A stretch of DNA of 40,439 nt, from NCBI GenBank assembly GCA_035416745.1, contig DAOLNV010000053.1, positions 1 through 40,439 on the forward strand, in the 5' to 3' direction. Shown piece by piece: positions 15,914 through 23,545 of the stretch. Under the pieces are notes generated by a model, which was not told where the DNA came from, did no database searches, and saw only the letters and a program-made list of their open reading frames with translations. Made by a program: the position numbers and the translations under genes. Position 1 is the stretch's first letter; the number at the start of each line of letters is the position of its first letter. This DNA is from Candidatus Hydrogenedentota bacterium. GTDB taxonomy: Bacteria > Hydrogenedentota > Hydrogenedentia > Hydrogenedentales > SLHB01.

Positions 15914-17941
15914 ATGACGTATTGGAAACCGGTGGCGATATGGATTGCAGCGGCCTGCCTCACGGGAACGGCGTTGGCCCAGGTGCGCGGGTTTGGGCTG
16001 TCTGAAACGGTTGAAAAGGCGGAAAAACAGGGCGGGGAAGAGTCTTCCGCAACGTGGACCATCGAGTCCGCCATTGCCGAAATGAGTCTGCGCACGCGAG
16101 TGGCTCAGCTCATGATGGTGACGTTGCAGGGACGTCTTGGCCCGGACGCCGCTGAGCGGCAACTGCTGGAGAACTACACCCCGGGGGCCGTGATCATCTC
16201 GAATCTGACCCGGCCGCGCAACGCAGTCGACTATGCGGCCGCGCTGCAGAGCAATCCTGTTCGAAAACGGTACGGGGTTCCGGTGCTGCTCGGAGCGGAC
16301 CTGGCCGAGTTGCCAGTGGCGTTTGGCATGCGGAAAGAAGACTTTTTTGCACCGTTGCCGACGATGCTCGCCGTGGCCGCGGCCGATGACCCTACGGCGA
16401 CCCGGGGTCTGGCGGACCTGTACGCGGAACACCTCGCCGCGATGGGGTTCTCGTTTCAGGCAGGCCCATGTCTTGCGCTGGCTCCCGATTTGCCGAACGC
16501 GAAAGGCGGCCTGCAATGTCTTGGCTCTGACCCCGACTTCGTGGGGGAGACGGCGGAGATTTTTCTGCGGGCATTCGCCGAGCGGGGTCTCGCGGTGCTG
16601 TTTACGGGGTTCCCCGGCGGGTACTGGAACCAATCCGGCGACGCGCCCCCGATGCTTATGACGCCGGCCTCGGCCATGGGAGCCCAGGACCTGATACCCT
16701 ACAAGCGCGCCATCCTGGGGGGAGCGCGCATGCTCCTCGTAGGCAACATTCTTACGCCACATCTGGACAAGGACCGCGGCGCCGCCAGTCTGTCTCCCAA
16801 GGTGATGAAGGAGCTGCTGCGCGACGAGCTTCTGTATCCGGGGATTGTGGTTGCCGGCCCTATTGACGGGCTGTCGGTCTCGAAGGGCGCAACGCAGGAA
16901 GACGCGGCCGTTACGGCTTTGAAAGCGGGCGCCGATATGCTGCTCTGGCAGTACCCGGGCCTGCATGTCATGAAATCCGTCGAGACTATTGTGAAATCCG
17001 TCGAGGACGGCAAGTTTTCGGAGGCGGCCATCAACGTGTCGGTAACCCGGGTTCTCCAACTCAAGGATGACTTGAAGCTTCGCTCGAAGGAGCCCTCGAA
17101 GGAAAAAGCCGTTGACCGGCTCGAGAAACGCAGCGCTTATCCCGAGGCGGCCCGAAAAATCGAGCGGCGTTCCATCACCATCGTGCGGAACGAAAACGGT
17201 GTGCTTCCGCTTTCCAGAGAGCGGTCGGCCCCTGTTGGCATAACCGGGGTGATTGGCGTATCGGAACTGCGCGACCTTCTGAAAAAGGACCTGAAGAATG
17301 TCGCACAGCAAAACATCGCCACGGCGAAACACGGCGGCGAAATCTACGACTTCGAGATACACCGGCTGACGTCCCGTGCGGAAGGTGTCCGAACGGTCGT
17401 CGTAGTGCTTACCAACGAGATCCGGGCCCAAGGCAAGATCGAACTGATCAGTAAACTGAAGGATATCGGCGCGCGAGTCGTGGCAGTCCTCGTGGGCTAT
17501 CCGAGCACCCTGGGGGATCTCAAGGAGGCGGACGCCATTGTGGTCGTGTATTGCGACCCGGCGGCGTCTTCGGCGGCCATGGGGGCGGTGGCCGAAGCCC
17601 TCCTGGGGAAGAGCTCTATCGCCGTCAAGCCGCCCGACGAGGCCGTGCAAGTGAAAGCGGGCACGCCCCTGGCCCTCGACGCGCTGCAATGGCTGTATAG
17701 CCCGGCGGGGCGTCTTCCTGTAAGCTTGGAACCGCCGTTTGTATACGGTCTGGGACATTCCGTTCTCACTCCTCAAACTGTCAAGAAGCTGCAGTGGGAG
17801 TTCGGCGATGGCGGCAAATCGAAAGAGCGCACGGTCCAACACGCCTACAAGACGTGTGGAACCTACACGTTGACGCTGTCGGTTACCGACGCTTCGGGAG
17901 AGGTCTCCTCGGGAATAACGCATGTCGAAGTGTCCGAGTAG
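15914..17941 (+). CDS. Exported GH3-fold protein with PKD domain, catalytic residues missing
   Basis: A 675-aa secreted protein. The signal peptide is MTYWKPVAIWIAAACLTGTA plus LAQ. Residues ~50-365 follow the GH3 (NagZ-like) TIM barrel: VAQLMMVTLQG, GAVIISN, PTMLAVAAADDP, LGSDPDFVGETAEIFLRAF and LSPKVMKELLRDELLYPGIVV. An alpha/beta C-terminal GH3 domain (~370-560) and a PKD domain (~590-675, WEFGDGGKSKERTVQHAY) follow. The KHFPGHGDT acid/base motif of NagZ-type enzymes is TGFPGGYWN (231-239), the R-F-GSDP Arg is Leu, and the SDDLxM nucleophile region reads AGPIDGLSV (314-322). It is therefore unlikely to be a normal glycosidase and may bind carbohydrate or peptidoglycan. The start is ATG 15914 with GAGGAG nine bases upstream; an upstream in-frame ATG at 15866 would bury the signal peptide. 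Confidence 0.85.
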   Translation: MTYWKPVAIWIAAACLTGTALAQVRGFGLSETVEKAEKQGGEESSATWTIESAIAEMSLRTRVAQLMMVTLQGRLGPDAAERQLLENYTPGAVIISNLTRPRNAVDYAAALQSNPVRKRYGVPVLLGADLAELPVAFGMRKEDFFAPLPTMLAVAAADDPTATRGLADLYAEHLAAMGFSFQAGPCLALAPDLPNAKGGLQCLGSDPDFVGETAEIFLRAFAERGLAVLFTGFPGGYWNQSGDAPPMLMTPASAMGAQDLIPYKRAILGGARMLLVGNILTPHLDKDRGAASLSPKVMKELLRDELLYPGIVVAGPIDGLSVSKGATQEDAAVTALKAGADMLLWQYPGLHVMKSVETIVKSVEDGKFSEAAINVSVTRVLQLKDDLKLRSKEPSKEKAVDRLEKRSAYPEAARKIERRSITIVRNENGVLPLSRERSAPVGITGVIGVSELRDLLKKDLKNVAQQNIATAKHGGEIYDFEIHRLTSRAEGVRTVVVVLTNEIRAQGKIELISKLKDIGARVVAVLVGYPSTLGDLKEADAIVVVYCDPAASSAAMGAVAEALLGKSSIAVKPPDEAVQVKAGTPLALDALQWLYSPAGRLPVSLEPPFVYGLGHSVLTPQTVKKLQWEFGDGGKSKERTVQHAYKTCGTYTLTLSVTDASGEVSSGITHVEVSE

Positions 17942-18010
17942 AAATCCGTCGCGAAACGCAGGATATACAGGCAGCCCAATGCGCCAGAGTGGCAAGGCAA
18001 GGGATTCCGG

Positions 18011-18523
18011 ATGAATATCGTTCTGATTGGTTTCCGCGGAGTAGGAAAATCGAGTATTGCGGAACTCGTGGCGTTGTGCACCAACCGCAAGGTCTTCCGG
18101 ATAGACGACGAGGTCGAGAGACGGGCGGGGTGTTCCATCTCGGAACTCGTCCAGCAATATGGATGGGAGCGGTTCTGGGACCTCGAAGCAGAAGTCTGTG
18201 CGGAAGCGGCGGGCATGACGGACACCGTGATTGACGCGGGCGGCGGCGTGGTTCAGCGGCCTCAGAATGTCGCGGCGCTCAAGGCCAACGGCACGTTTTT
18301 CTTGTTGATCGCGGAGGCTGGCACGATCAAAGATCGCATCAAAGATGAGGGGGGACGCCCCTCAATCACGGGGAAGAAGTCGTTCCTGGACGAGATCGAG
18401 GAGGTGTTGGAGGCGCGACTGCCGCTTTACCAGGCCGCTGCGGACCATGTAATCCGCACGGATAGGCGGTCTCTGGCCGAGATCGCGGACGAGATTATCG
18501 CGATCGCGTGTACCGCACTGTAG
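18011..18523 (+). CDS. aroK: Shikimate kinase family protein
   Basis: A 170-aa P-loop kinase of normal AroK length, which phosphorylates shikimate in aromatic amino acid synthesis. Seen are Walker A GFRGVGKSS (7-15), the shikimate-side Asp in RIDDEVE (32-33), the GGGVV motif (77-81), the lid RPSITG (116-121), and the Arg of RLPLY (136). One point is odd: the Arg of the family motif FRxxE, which contacts shikimate, is Trp56 in ERFWDLEAE. The enzyme may therefore have weak or shifted substrate use, or this may be a related kinase. It lies 69 bases after the GH3-like gene and is followed by the 61-aa protein; no other aro gene is nearby. Confidence 0.82.
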   Translation: MNIVLIGFRGVGKSSIAELVALCTNRKVFRIDDEVERRAGCSISELVQQYGWERFWDLEAEVCAEAAGMTDTVIDAGGGVVQRPQNVAALKANGTFFLLIAEAGTIKDRIKDEGGRPSITGKKSFLDEIEEVLEARLPLYQAAADHVIRTDRRSLAEIADEIIAIACTAL

Positions 18524-18549
18524 ACTACCCGTCCGGCTCCCTGGCATGG

Positions 18550-18555
18550 TATACT
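18550..18555 (+). promoter_or_regulatory. Possible -10 element before the 61-aa gene
   Basis: TATACT lies about 100 bases before the small gene at 18657, in the gap after aroK. No good -35 hexamer sits 16-18 bases upstream, so support is weak. Confidence 0.25.
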
Positions 18556-18656
18556 GCGTTTGGTTTTTGAGCGGTAAGCAGGGGTTAAGGGCGTGTATCA
18601 AGCGCCCGAGGTATGCTGGGCCGCACCGCCAGGCCGGTTTTGAAGAGAGGGCAGCC

Positions 18657-18842
18657 ATGCGAGTCCGCACGTTTCAGACGAAGGTGAGCGCCGAATCCCT
18701 TCAAAAGATGGACGAAATCATCAACAACTGGCTGGAAAAGAACCAGGTTGAGGTCAAAATCGTTACGCAAACGTTTAGTTACGAAAATCACCATGGAGTA
18801 AATGCCCAAGATCCCACACTTATCACCACCGTATGGTACTAA
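18657..18842 (+). CDS. Small 61-aa protein of unknown function
   Basis: ATG at 18657 follows a GAGAGGG ribosome binding site. The 61-residue product is compact and looks like a folded alpha/beta protein. It opens with MRVRTFQTKV, continues with a helix SAESLQKMDEIINNWLEKN, and then has strands VEVKIVTQTFSY and a final TTVWY. The alternation of hydrophobic and charged residues, and normal codon use, support a real gene. I do not recognise a named family. It lies between aroK and the EIIA-zinc-ribbon gene, 129 bases before the latter's start. A longer in-frame ATG exists at 18546 but has no ribosome binding site and adds Cys/Trp-rich sequence unlike protein. Confidence 0.7.
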   Translation: MRVRTFQTKVSAESLQKMDEIINNWLEKNQVEVKIVTQTFSYENHHGVNAQDPTLITTVWY

Positions 18843-18971
18843 GGAAAACTGCCGCCAGCGGGCTGCAAACGAGAGGGTACGCTTACACGGCGTTTCCCGG
18901 GCGCCAAAACTCGTTACACCCGTCGGCAAGAAAGGTCAACACGCTTGCTTAGCAAGGGGACTGGTGCTTCG

Positions 18972-19802
18972 ATGAATCTTACCAAGTATATCATGAAATC
19001 GTGCATCGTTTCGGAAATGAAGGCTGATAACAAAGCGGACGCGTTGAAAGAACTGATCAACTTGCTGTTCGAGAAGAAGAAGATGACGAGCGTAGGCCCG
19101 GCGCTGGACCAAATCCTGGCCCGCGAAATCACGGAGAGCACGGGCATCGGAAAGGGGATCGCCGTCCCCCACGCCAGAGTCACCGGCATGAAAGGGCTCG
19201 CGTGCGCCGTGGGGCGCGTCCCGCAGGGGCTTGATTTCCGCGCGGTTGACCGTGAACCGGTGAACATCATTTTCCTGATATGCTATCCGCCTAGCGAGCA
19301 GACAACCTATCTCAATTTCGTAGCCACCGTCGCCAAATTGCTGAGCGATCCTCACAATCTCGCCAAGATCATGAATGCGGAAAACGAAGATGAGATCTTC
19401 GAGCTGCTGGAGAAGGCCTCCGAGAGTTTCTCGGAAGCTTCCGAACAGAAAGTGCGGAAAGTCAAGGCGGACCCCGCCATTGAGCAGGTGCCGGATGGCC
19501 ATGCCGAGATTATCCTGCTGGCGCGCCTGCAGTTGTGCGAGGAGATGCTGGCCAACGCGCGGTCGGGCAAGAAGCAGATTCGCAGCCGCATCGACAACAT
19601 TCGAGAACTCGTGTCGCCGCGGCTCATCCGGCACTACGATCGGCTCAGCAAAGCGCGTCCGCCAGCGCTGGTTCCGGTTGAGGGCGATACTTGTCAAGGC
19701 TGTTTTATGAAATTGCCTTCACAGTTTGTGCAGCAGGTGCGGCAGGACCCTGAGCATATCCATACGTGCCCCAATTGCAGCCGCTACATCTACGTCGTTT
19801 AG
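18972..19802 (+). CDS. PTS EIIA-Ntr-like domain fused to a C4 zinc ribbon
   Basis: A 276-aa cytoplasmic protein with two parts. Residues ~1-150 are a PTS EIIA domain of the fructose/nitrogen type: the phospho-accepting His is His67 in GIGKGIAVPHAR, followed by VNIIFLICYPPSEQTTYL. Residues ~170-276 are helical (LLARLQLCEEMLANARSGKK) and end in CQGC-x21-CPNCSRYIYVV. This resembles the C4 zinc ribbon found at the end of CT398/YbbL-like coiled-coil proteins (zf-RING_7). No PTS permease, HPr or EI is nearby, so a regulatory rather than transport role is likely. The start is ATG 18972 with AGGGGA upstream; a TTG at 18945 would add nine residues. The next gene encodes a cyclic-nucleotide-binding protein, so the two may share a signalling circuit. 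Confidence 0.85.
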   Translation: MNLTKYIMKSCIVSEMKADNKADALKELINLLFEKKKMTSVGPALDQILAREITESTGIGKGIAVPHARVTGMKGLACAVGRVPQGLDFRAVDREPVNIIFLICYPPSEQTTYLNFVATVAKLLSDPHNLAKIMNAENEDEIFELLEKASESFSEASEQKVRKVKADPAIEQVPDGHAEIILLARLQLCEEMLANARSGKKQIRSRIDNIRELVSPRLIRHYDRLSKARPPALVPVEGDTCQGCFMKLPSQFVQQVRQDPEHIHTCPNCSRYIYVV

Positions 19803-19909
19803 CCGACGGGAGGTGAACCGGATCAGGTCCGCGCGGCCCGGATGCAGACATGGGGCGGCGACAGGCGCGTACGGGTGCACCGAAAGGATGTCCAGAAAGG
19901 ATTGCACGT

Positions 19910-20365
19910 ATGACGCTTAATCCCAAGTATGAAATGTTGGCCAATCGCGTGGCCCTGTTCAAAGGGATTAGCCCGGATGACATCCACAAGATCATTTCGC
20001 GCGGTTTGACCATGGCTATGGAGAAGGGCAACATCATTTTCTACAAAGGGACGACGGGCAACCAGATGTTCGTTATCTTGGCCGGGAGGGTAAGCCTTTT
20101 CGACGGGCAGAAGCATTTGGCCGATCTCCGCACGGGGGATATGTTCGGCGAGATGGCGCTCATAAACAATGAACCGCGCAGCGCCACCGCTGTCGCGGCC
20201 GAGCAGACCCAGCTGTTCATCATGAGCGAGACCTTCTTTCAAAGGCTTATGACCAAGAAGGTCGCCATCCAGATGTTGCTCAACATCATCGGTACCTTGA
20301 GCACGCGCCTGCAGAGCATGAACAAGCGCATTCTGGAGATGAAGGAAGAGAGTGCGCGGTCTTGA
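19910..20365 (+). CDS. Cyclic-nucleotide-binding domain protein, no DNA-binding domain
   Basis: A 151-aa protein that is almost only a cNMP-binding fold. LFKGISPDDIHKIISRG opens the domain, GNQMFVILAGRVSLF gives the beta strands, and GDMFGEMALINNEPRSATAVA is the phosphate-binding cassette, with the Glu and Arg that hold the cyclic phosphate both present. A C-terminal helix follows (LLNIIGTLSTRLQSMNKRIL). There is no helix-turn-helix, so it is not a CRP-type regulator by itself and probably acts by binding a partner. The start is ATG 19910, with AAGGA eight bases upstream and the in-frame ATG at 19850 unsupported. It sits 107 bases after the EIIA fusion. Confidence 0.85.
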   Translation: MTLNPKYEMLANRVALFKGISPDDIHKIISRGLTMAMEKGNIIFYKGTTGNQMFVILAGRVSLFDGQKHLADLRTGDMFGEMALINNEPRSATAVAAEQTQLFIMSETFFQRLMTKKVAIQMLLNIIGTLSTRLQSMNKRILEMKEESARS

Positions 20366-20534
20366 CCCGACCCCAGCCGGATGGGGGAACGGTCCGCGCA
20401 GGCCTTGTGAAACGGGCAGATGCCGCGCCGGAGCCGGAACTCACCGGGCCGTGTAGTGCCGTGGTACGCTTCGCCCGTTTGAGTCGAAACATCGGGTCTT
20501 GCTAAACTGGTGTTTTGTGTCTTTGCCAGGTTCA

Positions 20535-20559
20535 CGCGCCCTTGTGGCGCGGTTTTGTT
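20535..20559 (+). terminator. Terminator-like hairpin upstream of sat
   Basis: CGCGCC (20535-20540) pairs with GGCGCG (20546-20551) around CTTGT, followed by GTTTTGTT. It resembles an intrinsic terminator for the cNMP-binding gene or a leader attenuator before sat at 20606. The U-tract is interrupted, so efficiency is uncertain. The rest of 20366-20605 holds no gene. Confidence 0.45.
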
Positions 20560-20605
20560 ATGTTCATGCGCGAAACGCGCCAATTGGACCGAACGGAGGA
20601 CGACT

Positions 20606-21763
20606 ATGGCCATCGCACCACACGGCGGAAAGCTGGTAAACCGACTGCTCACGGGAGAAGCGCTCAAAGCCGCGCAGCGCAAAGCCGCGGCCTTGCCATC
20701 CATCACCGTGGATGCCTATACCGCGTTCGACATCGATGGCATCGCCAAGGGGTTGTTCAGCCCCCTTACCGGTTTCATGGGAGAAGCAGAAGCCCTTTCC
20801 GTGCTGGATAGCATGCACTTGCGCCCCGGCATTCCCTGGACGATACCGATTCTGCTGGACGTGCAGGCGGAGGTTGCCGACCGACTCGAGCTGGGTTCTG
20901 AGGTGGCCATTCAGGACGACCAGGGCGACGTGGTAGCGATATTGCATCTCTCCGAGAAGTTCTCCCTGGACCACGCGCAGCTTTGCGAGAAGGTGTATCT
21001 GACAGCCGACGATTCCCACCCCGGGGTGAAGTACACCATGTCTCTCGGCAAGGTCTTTCTTGCGGGCGAACTGGATGTGCTCAAGGCGCGCACGATCGAA
21101 TTCCAAGAGTACAACCTGACGCCCGCCGAGACCCGCGCGGCGTTCGAGCAGAAAGGCTGGAAGCGGATCGTCGCGTTTCAGACGAGGAACCCCATCCACC
21201 GCGCGCACGAGTATCTCACCAAATGCGCCCTTGAGATCTGCGACGGGCTGCTGATCCATCCCCTGATGGGAACCACCAAGAGCGATGATATTCCCGGCTC
21301 AGTGCGGATGAAGTGCTATTCGGTGCTGATCGACAACTATTACCCGAAAGACCATGTCATGTTGTCGCTGATGCCGGTCAACATGCGGTATGCGGGGCCG
21401 AAAGAGGCCATCATGCATTCCATCATCCGCAAGAACTACGGCTGCACGCACTTCATCGTGGGCAGAGACCATGCAGGCGTAGGCAACTTCTACGGTACTT
21501 ACGACGCTCAACGGATTTTCGACGATTTCGATCCCGAGGAGATCGCCATCACCCCGCTGTTCTTCGAACACGCGTTCTATTCGAAACGCACCCAATCGAT
21601 GGCTTCCCCGAAGACGTGCCCCGGCACCAACGAGGACCGCGTCTTTCTGAGCGGCACCAAGGTACGCGAGATGCTCAAACGGGGCGAGATGCCGCCGCCC
21701 GAATTCACGCGCCCCGAGGTCGCGAAGATCCTCATCGAGTGGGCCCAAGAGAACGGTGAATGA
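20606..21763 (+). CDS. sat: Sulfate adenylyltransferase (ATP sulfurylase)
   Basis: A 385-aa monomeric-type ATP sulfurylase that makes adenosine 5'-phosphosulfate (APS) from ATP and sulfate. Seen are a PUA-like N-terminal region with DIDGIAKGLFSPLTGFMG, the catalytic QTRNPIHRAHEYL motif, VNMRYAGPKEA, the GRDHAGVG motif, and SGTKVREMLKRGEMPPPEF near the C-terminus. The length fits bacterial Sat without a fused kinase. The start is ATG 20606 after GGAGG; a longer in-frame reading from 20510 is not supported. The stop overlaps the next gene as ATGA, so sat, the phosphatase-superfamily gene and the small APS-kinase-like gene are one translational unit. No reductase genes are present, so the fate of APS (reduction or sulfation) is not shown. 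Confidence 0.95.
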   Translation: MAIAPHGGKLVNRLLTGEALKAAQRKAAALPSITVDAYTAFDIDGIAKGLFSPLTGFMGEAEALSVLDSMHLRPGIPWTIPILLDVQAEVADRLELGSEVAIQDDQGDVVAILHLSEKFSLDHAQLCEKVYLTADDSHPGVKYTMSLGKVFLAGELDVLKARTIEFQEYNLTPAETRAAFEQKGWKRIVAFQTRNPIHRAHEYLTKCALEICDGLLIHPLMGTTKSDDIPGSVRMKCYSVLIDNYYPKDHVMLSLMPVNMRYAGPKEAIMHSIIRKNYGCTHFIVGRDHAGVGNFYGTYDAQRIFDDFDPEEIAITPLFFEHAFYSKRTQSMASPKTCPGTNEDRVFLSGTKVREMLKRGEMPPPEFTRPEVAKILIEWAQENGE

Positions 21764-23151
21764 GCCGCCGCCTCCTGGTGCTCGGCCTTGATTGCGCGAC
21801 GCCCCAGTTTGTGTTCGGGCCGAATGCCTTCGAACTGCCGAACCTCCGCGCGCTGATGCGCCGCGGCTGCTGGGGGAGGCTCGAAAGCTGCCATCCGCCG
21901 ATCACGGTCCCCGCATGGGCGTGCATGCTCTCGGGGAAGGACCCGGGAACGCTCGGTATCTATGGCTTCCGCAACCGGCGTGACTACTCCTACGACAACA
22001 TGTTCACGGCCGATGCCTCGGCTGTCCGCCAGCCCCGCGTGTGGGACATTCTCTCCCGGCACGGAAAAAGGGTGGTGGTGCTGGGCGTTCCCCAGACGTA
22101 TCCGGTGCGCCCCGTGAATGGCTGGATGGTCGCCGGATTTCTGACGCCCAACGAAGATGCCCCGTACACCTATCCAAGGCCGCTCAAAGAGGAGCTCCGC
22201 CGGGCCGTTGGCGAATATCTTATCGATGTGAAGGACTTCCGGACGGAGGACCGGCCTGCCTTGCTCGAGCGGCTGTATGCCCTCATGGAGAACCGGTTTC
22301 ACTATGCGCGGCATCTGATGGAAGCGAAGCCCTGGGACTTCTTCATGGTGGTGGACATGGCCATCGACAGGCTCCACCATGCGTTCTGGCGCTTCTGCGA
22401 GCCGACTCATCCTGCATTCGTGCCCGGCAACCCATTCGAGCACGTTTTTCGGGACTTCTATCAGGCGGTCGACGCCCGCCTCGGCGAACTAGTCGAGCTG
22501 GCCGGAGAGGATACCGCCGTGATGCTGGTCTCGGACCATGGGGCCAAGAGCATGGTGGGAGGCGTTTGCGTCAACGAATGGCTGCTTCGCGAGGGGCTGC
22601 TCACGCTGAAACGCAGGCCCGAGCGCCGCGCCCGCATCGAGGATTGCGACATCGATTGGGCCCGCACCCGGGTATGGGGCAGCGGCGGCTACTACGGGCG
22701 GATGTTCTTCAACGTCGCGGGGCGCGAGCCGGAGGGCCAGGTCCCCGCGGCGGCTTACGAGACTTTTCGCGACGAGTTGATCAGCCGCATCCAGGAGATG
22801 CATGGTCCCAATGGGCAGTTGCTCGGGAACCGGGCCCTCAAGCCGCAGGACATCTACGAGAACGTCGAAGGCGTTGCCCCGGACCTGCTCGTGTACTGGG
22901 GGGACCTGGGGTGGCGCTCGGTGGGCTCGGTCGGGTTCGATGACATCTTTACTTTCGAGAATGACACCGGCCCCGATGACGCCAACCACGATTATCACGG
23001 CATATTCATTCTGGATGATCGAACCGGCCGGGGTGGAAAGGAAATCGAGGGTCTTGACCTTCTATCCATCGCTCCGGCCATGCTGCGTCTGATGGATGTG
23101 CCGGCGCCCGCGGACATGAGGGGAGGCGCACTCGAGGAGAGCCTGCTGTGA
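21760..23151 (+). CDS. Alkaline-phosphatase-superfamily phosphodiesterase/pyrophosphatase-like enzyme
   Basis: A 463-aa protein without a signal peptide, so probably cytoplasmic. It has the two-metal site of the type I phosphodiesterase/NPP group: Asp in LVLGLDCATP near residue 11, the nucleophile Thr in PPITVPAWACM near 49, VVDMAIDRLHHAFW with Asp and His, VSDHGAKSM, and the late His in DANHDYHGIFIL. A Thr nucleophile favours phosphodiester or pyrophosphate substrates over sulfate esters, since sulfatases need Cys or Ser for formylglycine. It overlaps sat by ATGA and the next gene by GTGA. Turnover of an APS-type nucleotide is an attractive guess from context, but the substrate cannot be read from sequence. 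Confidence 0.85.
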   Translation: MSRRLLVLGLDCATPQFVFGPNAFELPNLRALMRRGCWGRLESCHPPITVPAWACMLSGKDPGTLGIYGFRNRRDYSYDNMFTADASAVRQPRVWDILSRHGKRVVVLGVPQTYPVRPVNGWMVAGFLTPNEDAPYTYPRPLKEELRRAVGEYLIDVKDFRTEDRPALLERLYALMENRFHYARHLMEAKPWDFFMVVDMAIDRLHHAFWRFCEPTHPAFVPGNPFEHVFRDFYQAVDARLGELVELAGEDTAVMLVSDHGAKSMVGGVCVNEWLLREGLLTLKRRPERRARIEDCDIDWARTRVWGSGGYYGRMFFNVAGREPEGQVPAAAYETFRDELISRIQEMHGPNGQLLGNRALKPQDIYENVEGVAPDLLVYWGDLGWRSVGSVGFDDIFTFENDTGPDDANHDYHGIFILDDRTGRGGKEIEGLDLLSIAPAMLRLMDVPAPADMRGGALEESLL

Positions 23152-23492
23152 AACATCGGTACACCGTTCGGATTGTTGGAGAGGGGGCTGCTGAAACGGC
23201 TCATGCGCTGGTTCGCCGCCTGGCCGAACTCGGGTGTCACGTATGCCCGCCGGACCGGAAGCCCAGCGAGGATTTCGCCGGCGTTGCGGTCTTACTGGGC
23301 CAATCTTCATCGTCCTCGGGCGCTGATGAGACCGTGGAGGTCAGCCCGCACGATACGCCCGATTTCGCCGCGGAAAAAATCCTGGATCTCCTTGACGAAC
23401 GGGGGGTGATTTCGATGGAATCGGAAGACTATTCCCCGGAGGAGGAAGAAGCTGTCCGGAAACGTCTGGCCGATTTAGGGTATATTGAATAG
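23148..23492 (+). CDS. Shrunken APS-kinase-like protein without P-loop
   Basis: A 114-aa protein starting at GTG 23148, which overlaps the upstream stop as GTGA. The N-terminus, YTVRIVGEGAAETAHALVRRL, follows the pattern of APS kinase (CysC: strand, GLSGAGKST, then helix ALAxxL). However, the P-loop Gly-Lys-Ser/Thr is gone (GEGAAET, 11-17). The middle of the kinase is missing and replaced by a Ser-rich linker (~52-58). Residues 61-87 (VEVSPHDTPDFAAEKILDLL then DERGVI) match the CysC C-terminal part. The last 20 residues, YSPEEEEAVRKRLADLGYIE, resemble tails often seen on sulfatase/phosphatase-superfamily proteins. It cannot bind ATP in the usual way. A binding or regulatory partner of Sat, or a relic, are the two options; the CysC relation is a by-eye inference. 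Confidence 0.6.
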   Translation: MKHRYTVRIVGEGAAETAHALVRRLAELGCHVCPPDRKPSEDFAGVAVLLGQSSSSSGADETVEVSPHDTPDFAAEKILDLLDERGVISMESEDYSPEEEEAVRKRLADLGYIE

Positions 23493-23545
23493 CAGCGCGT
23501 AAACGCATTCCACTACCGCCATTCAGGAAACGCTCAGCAAGCGCT

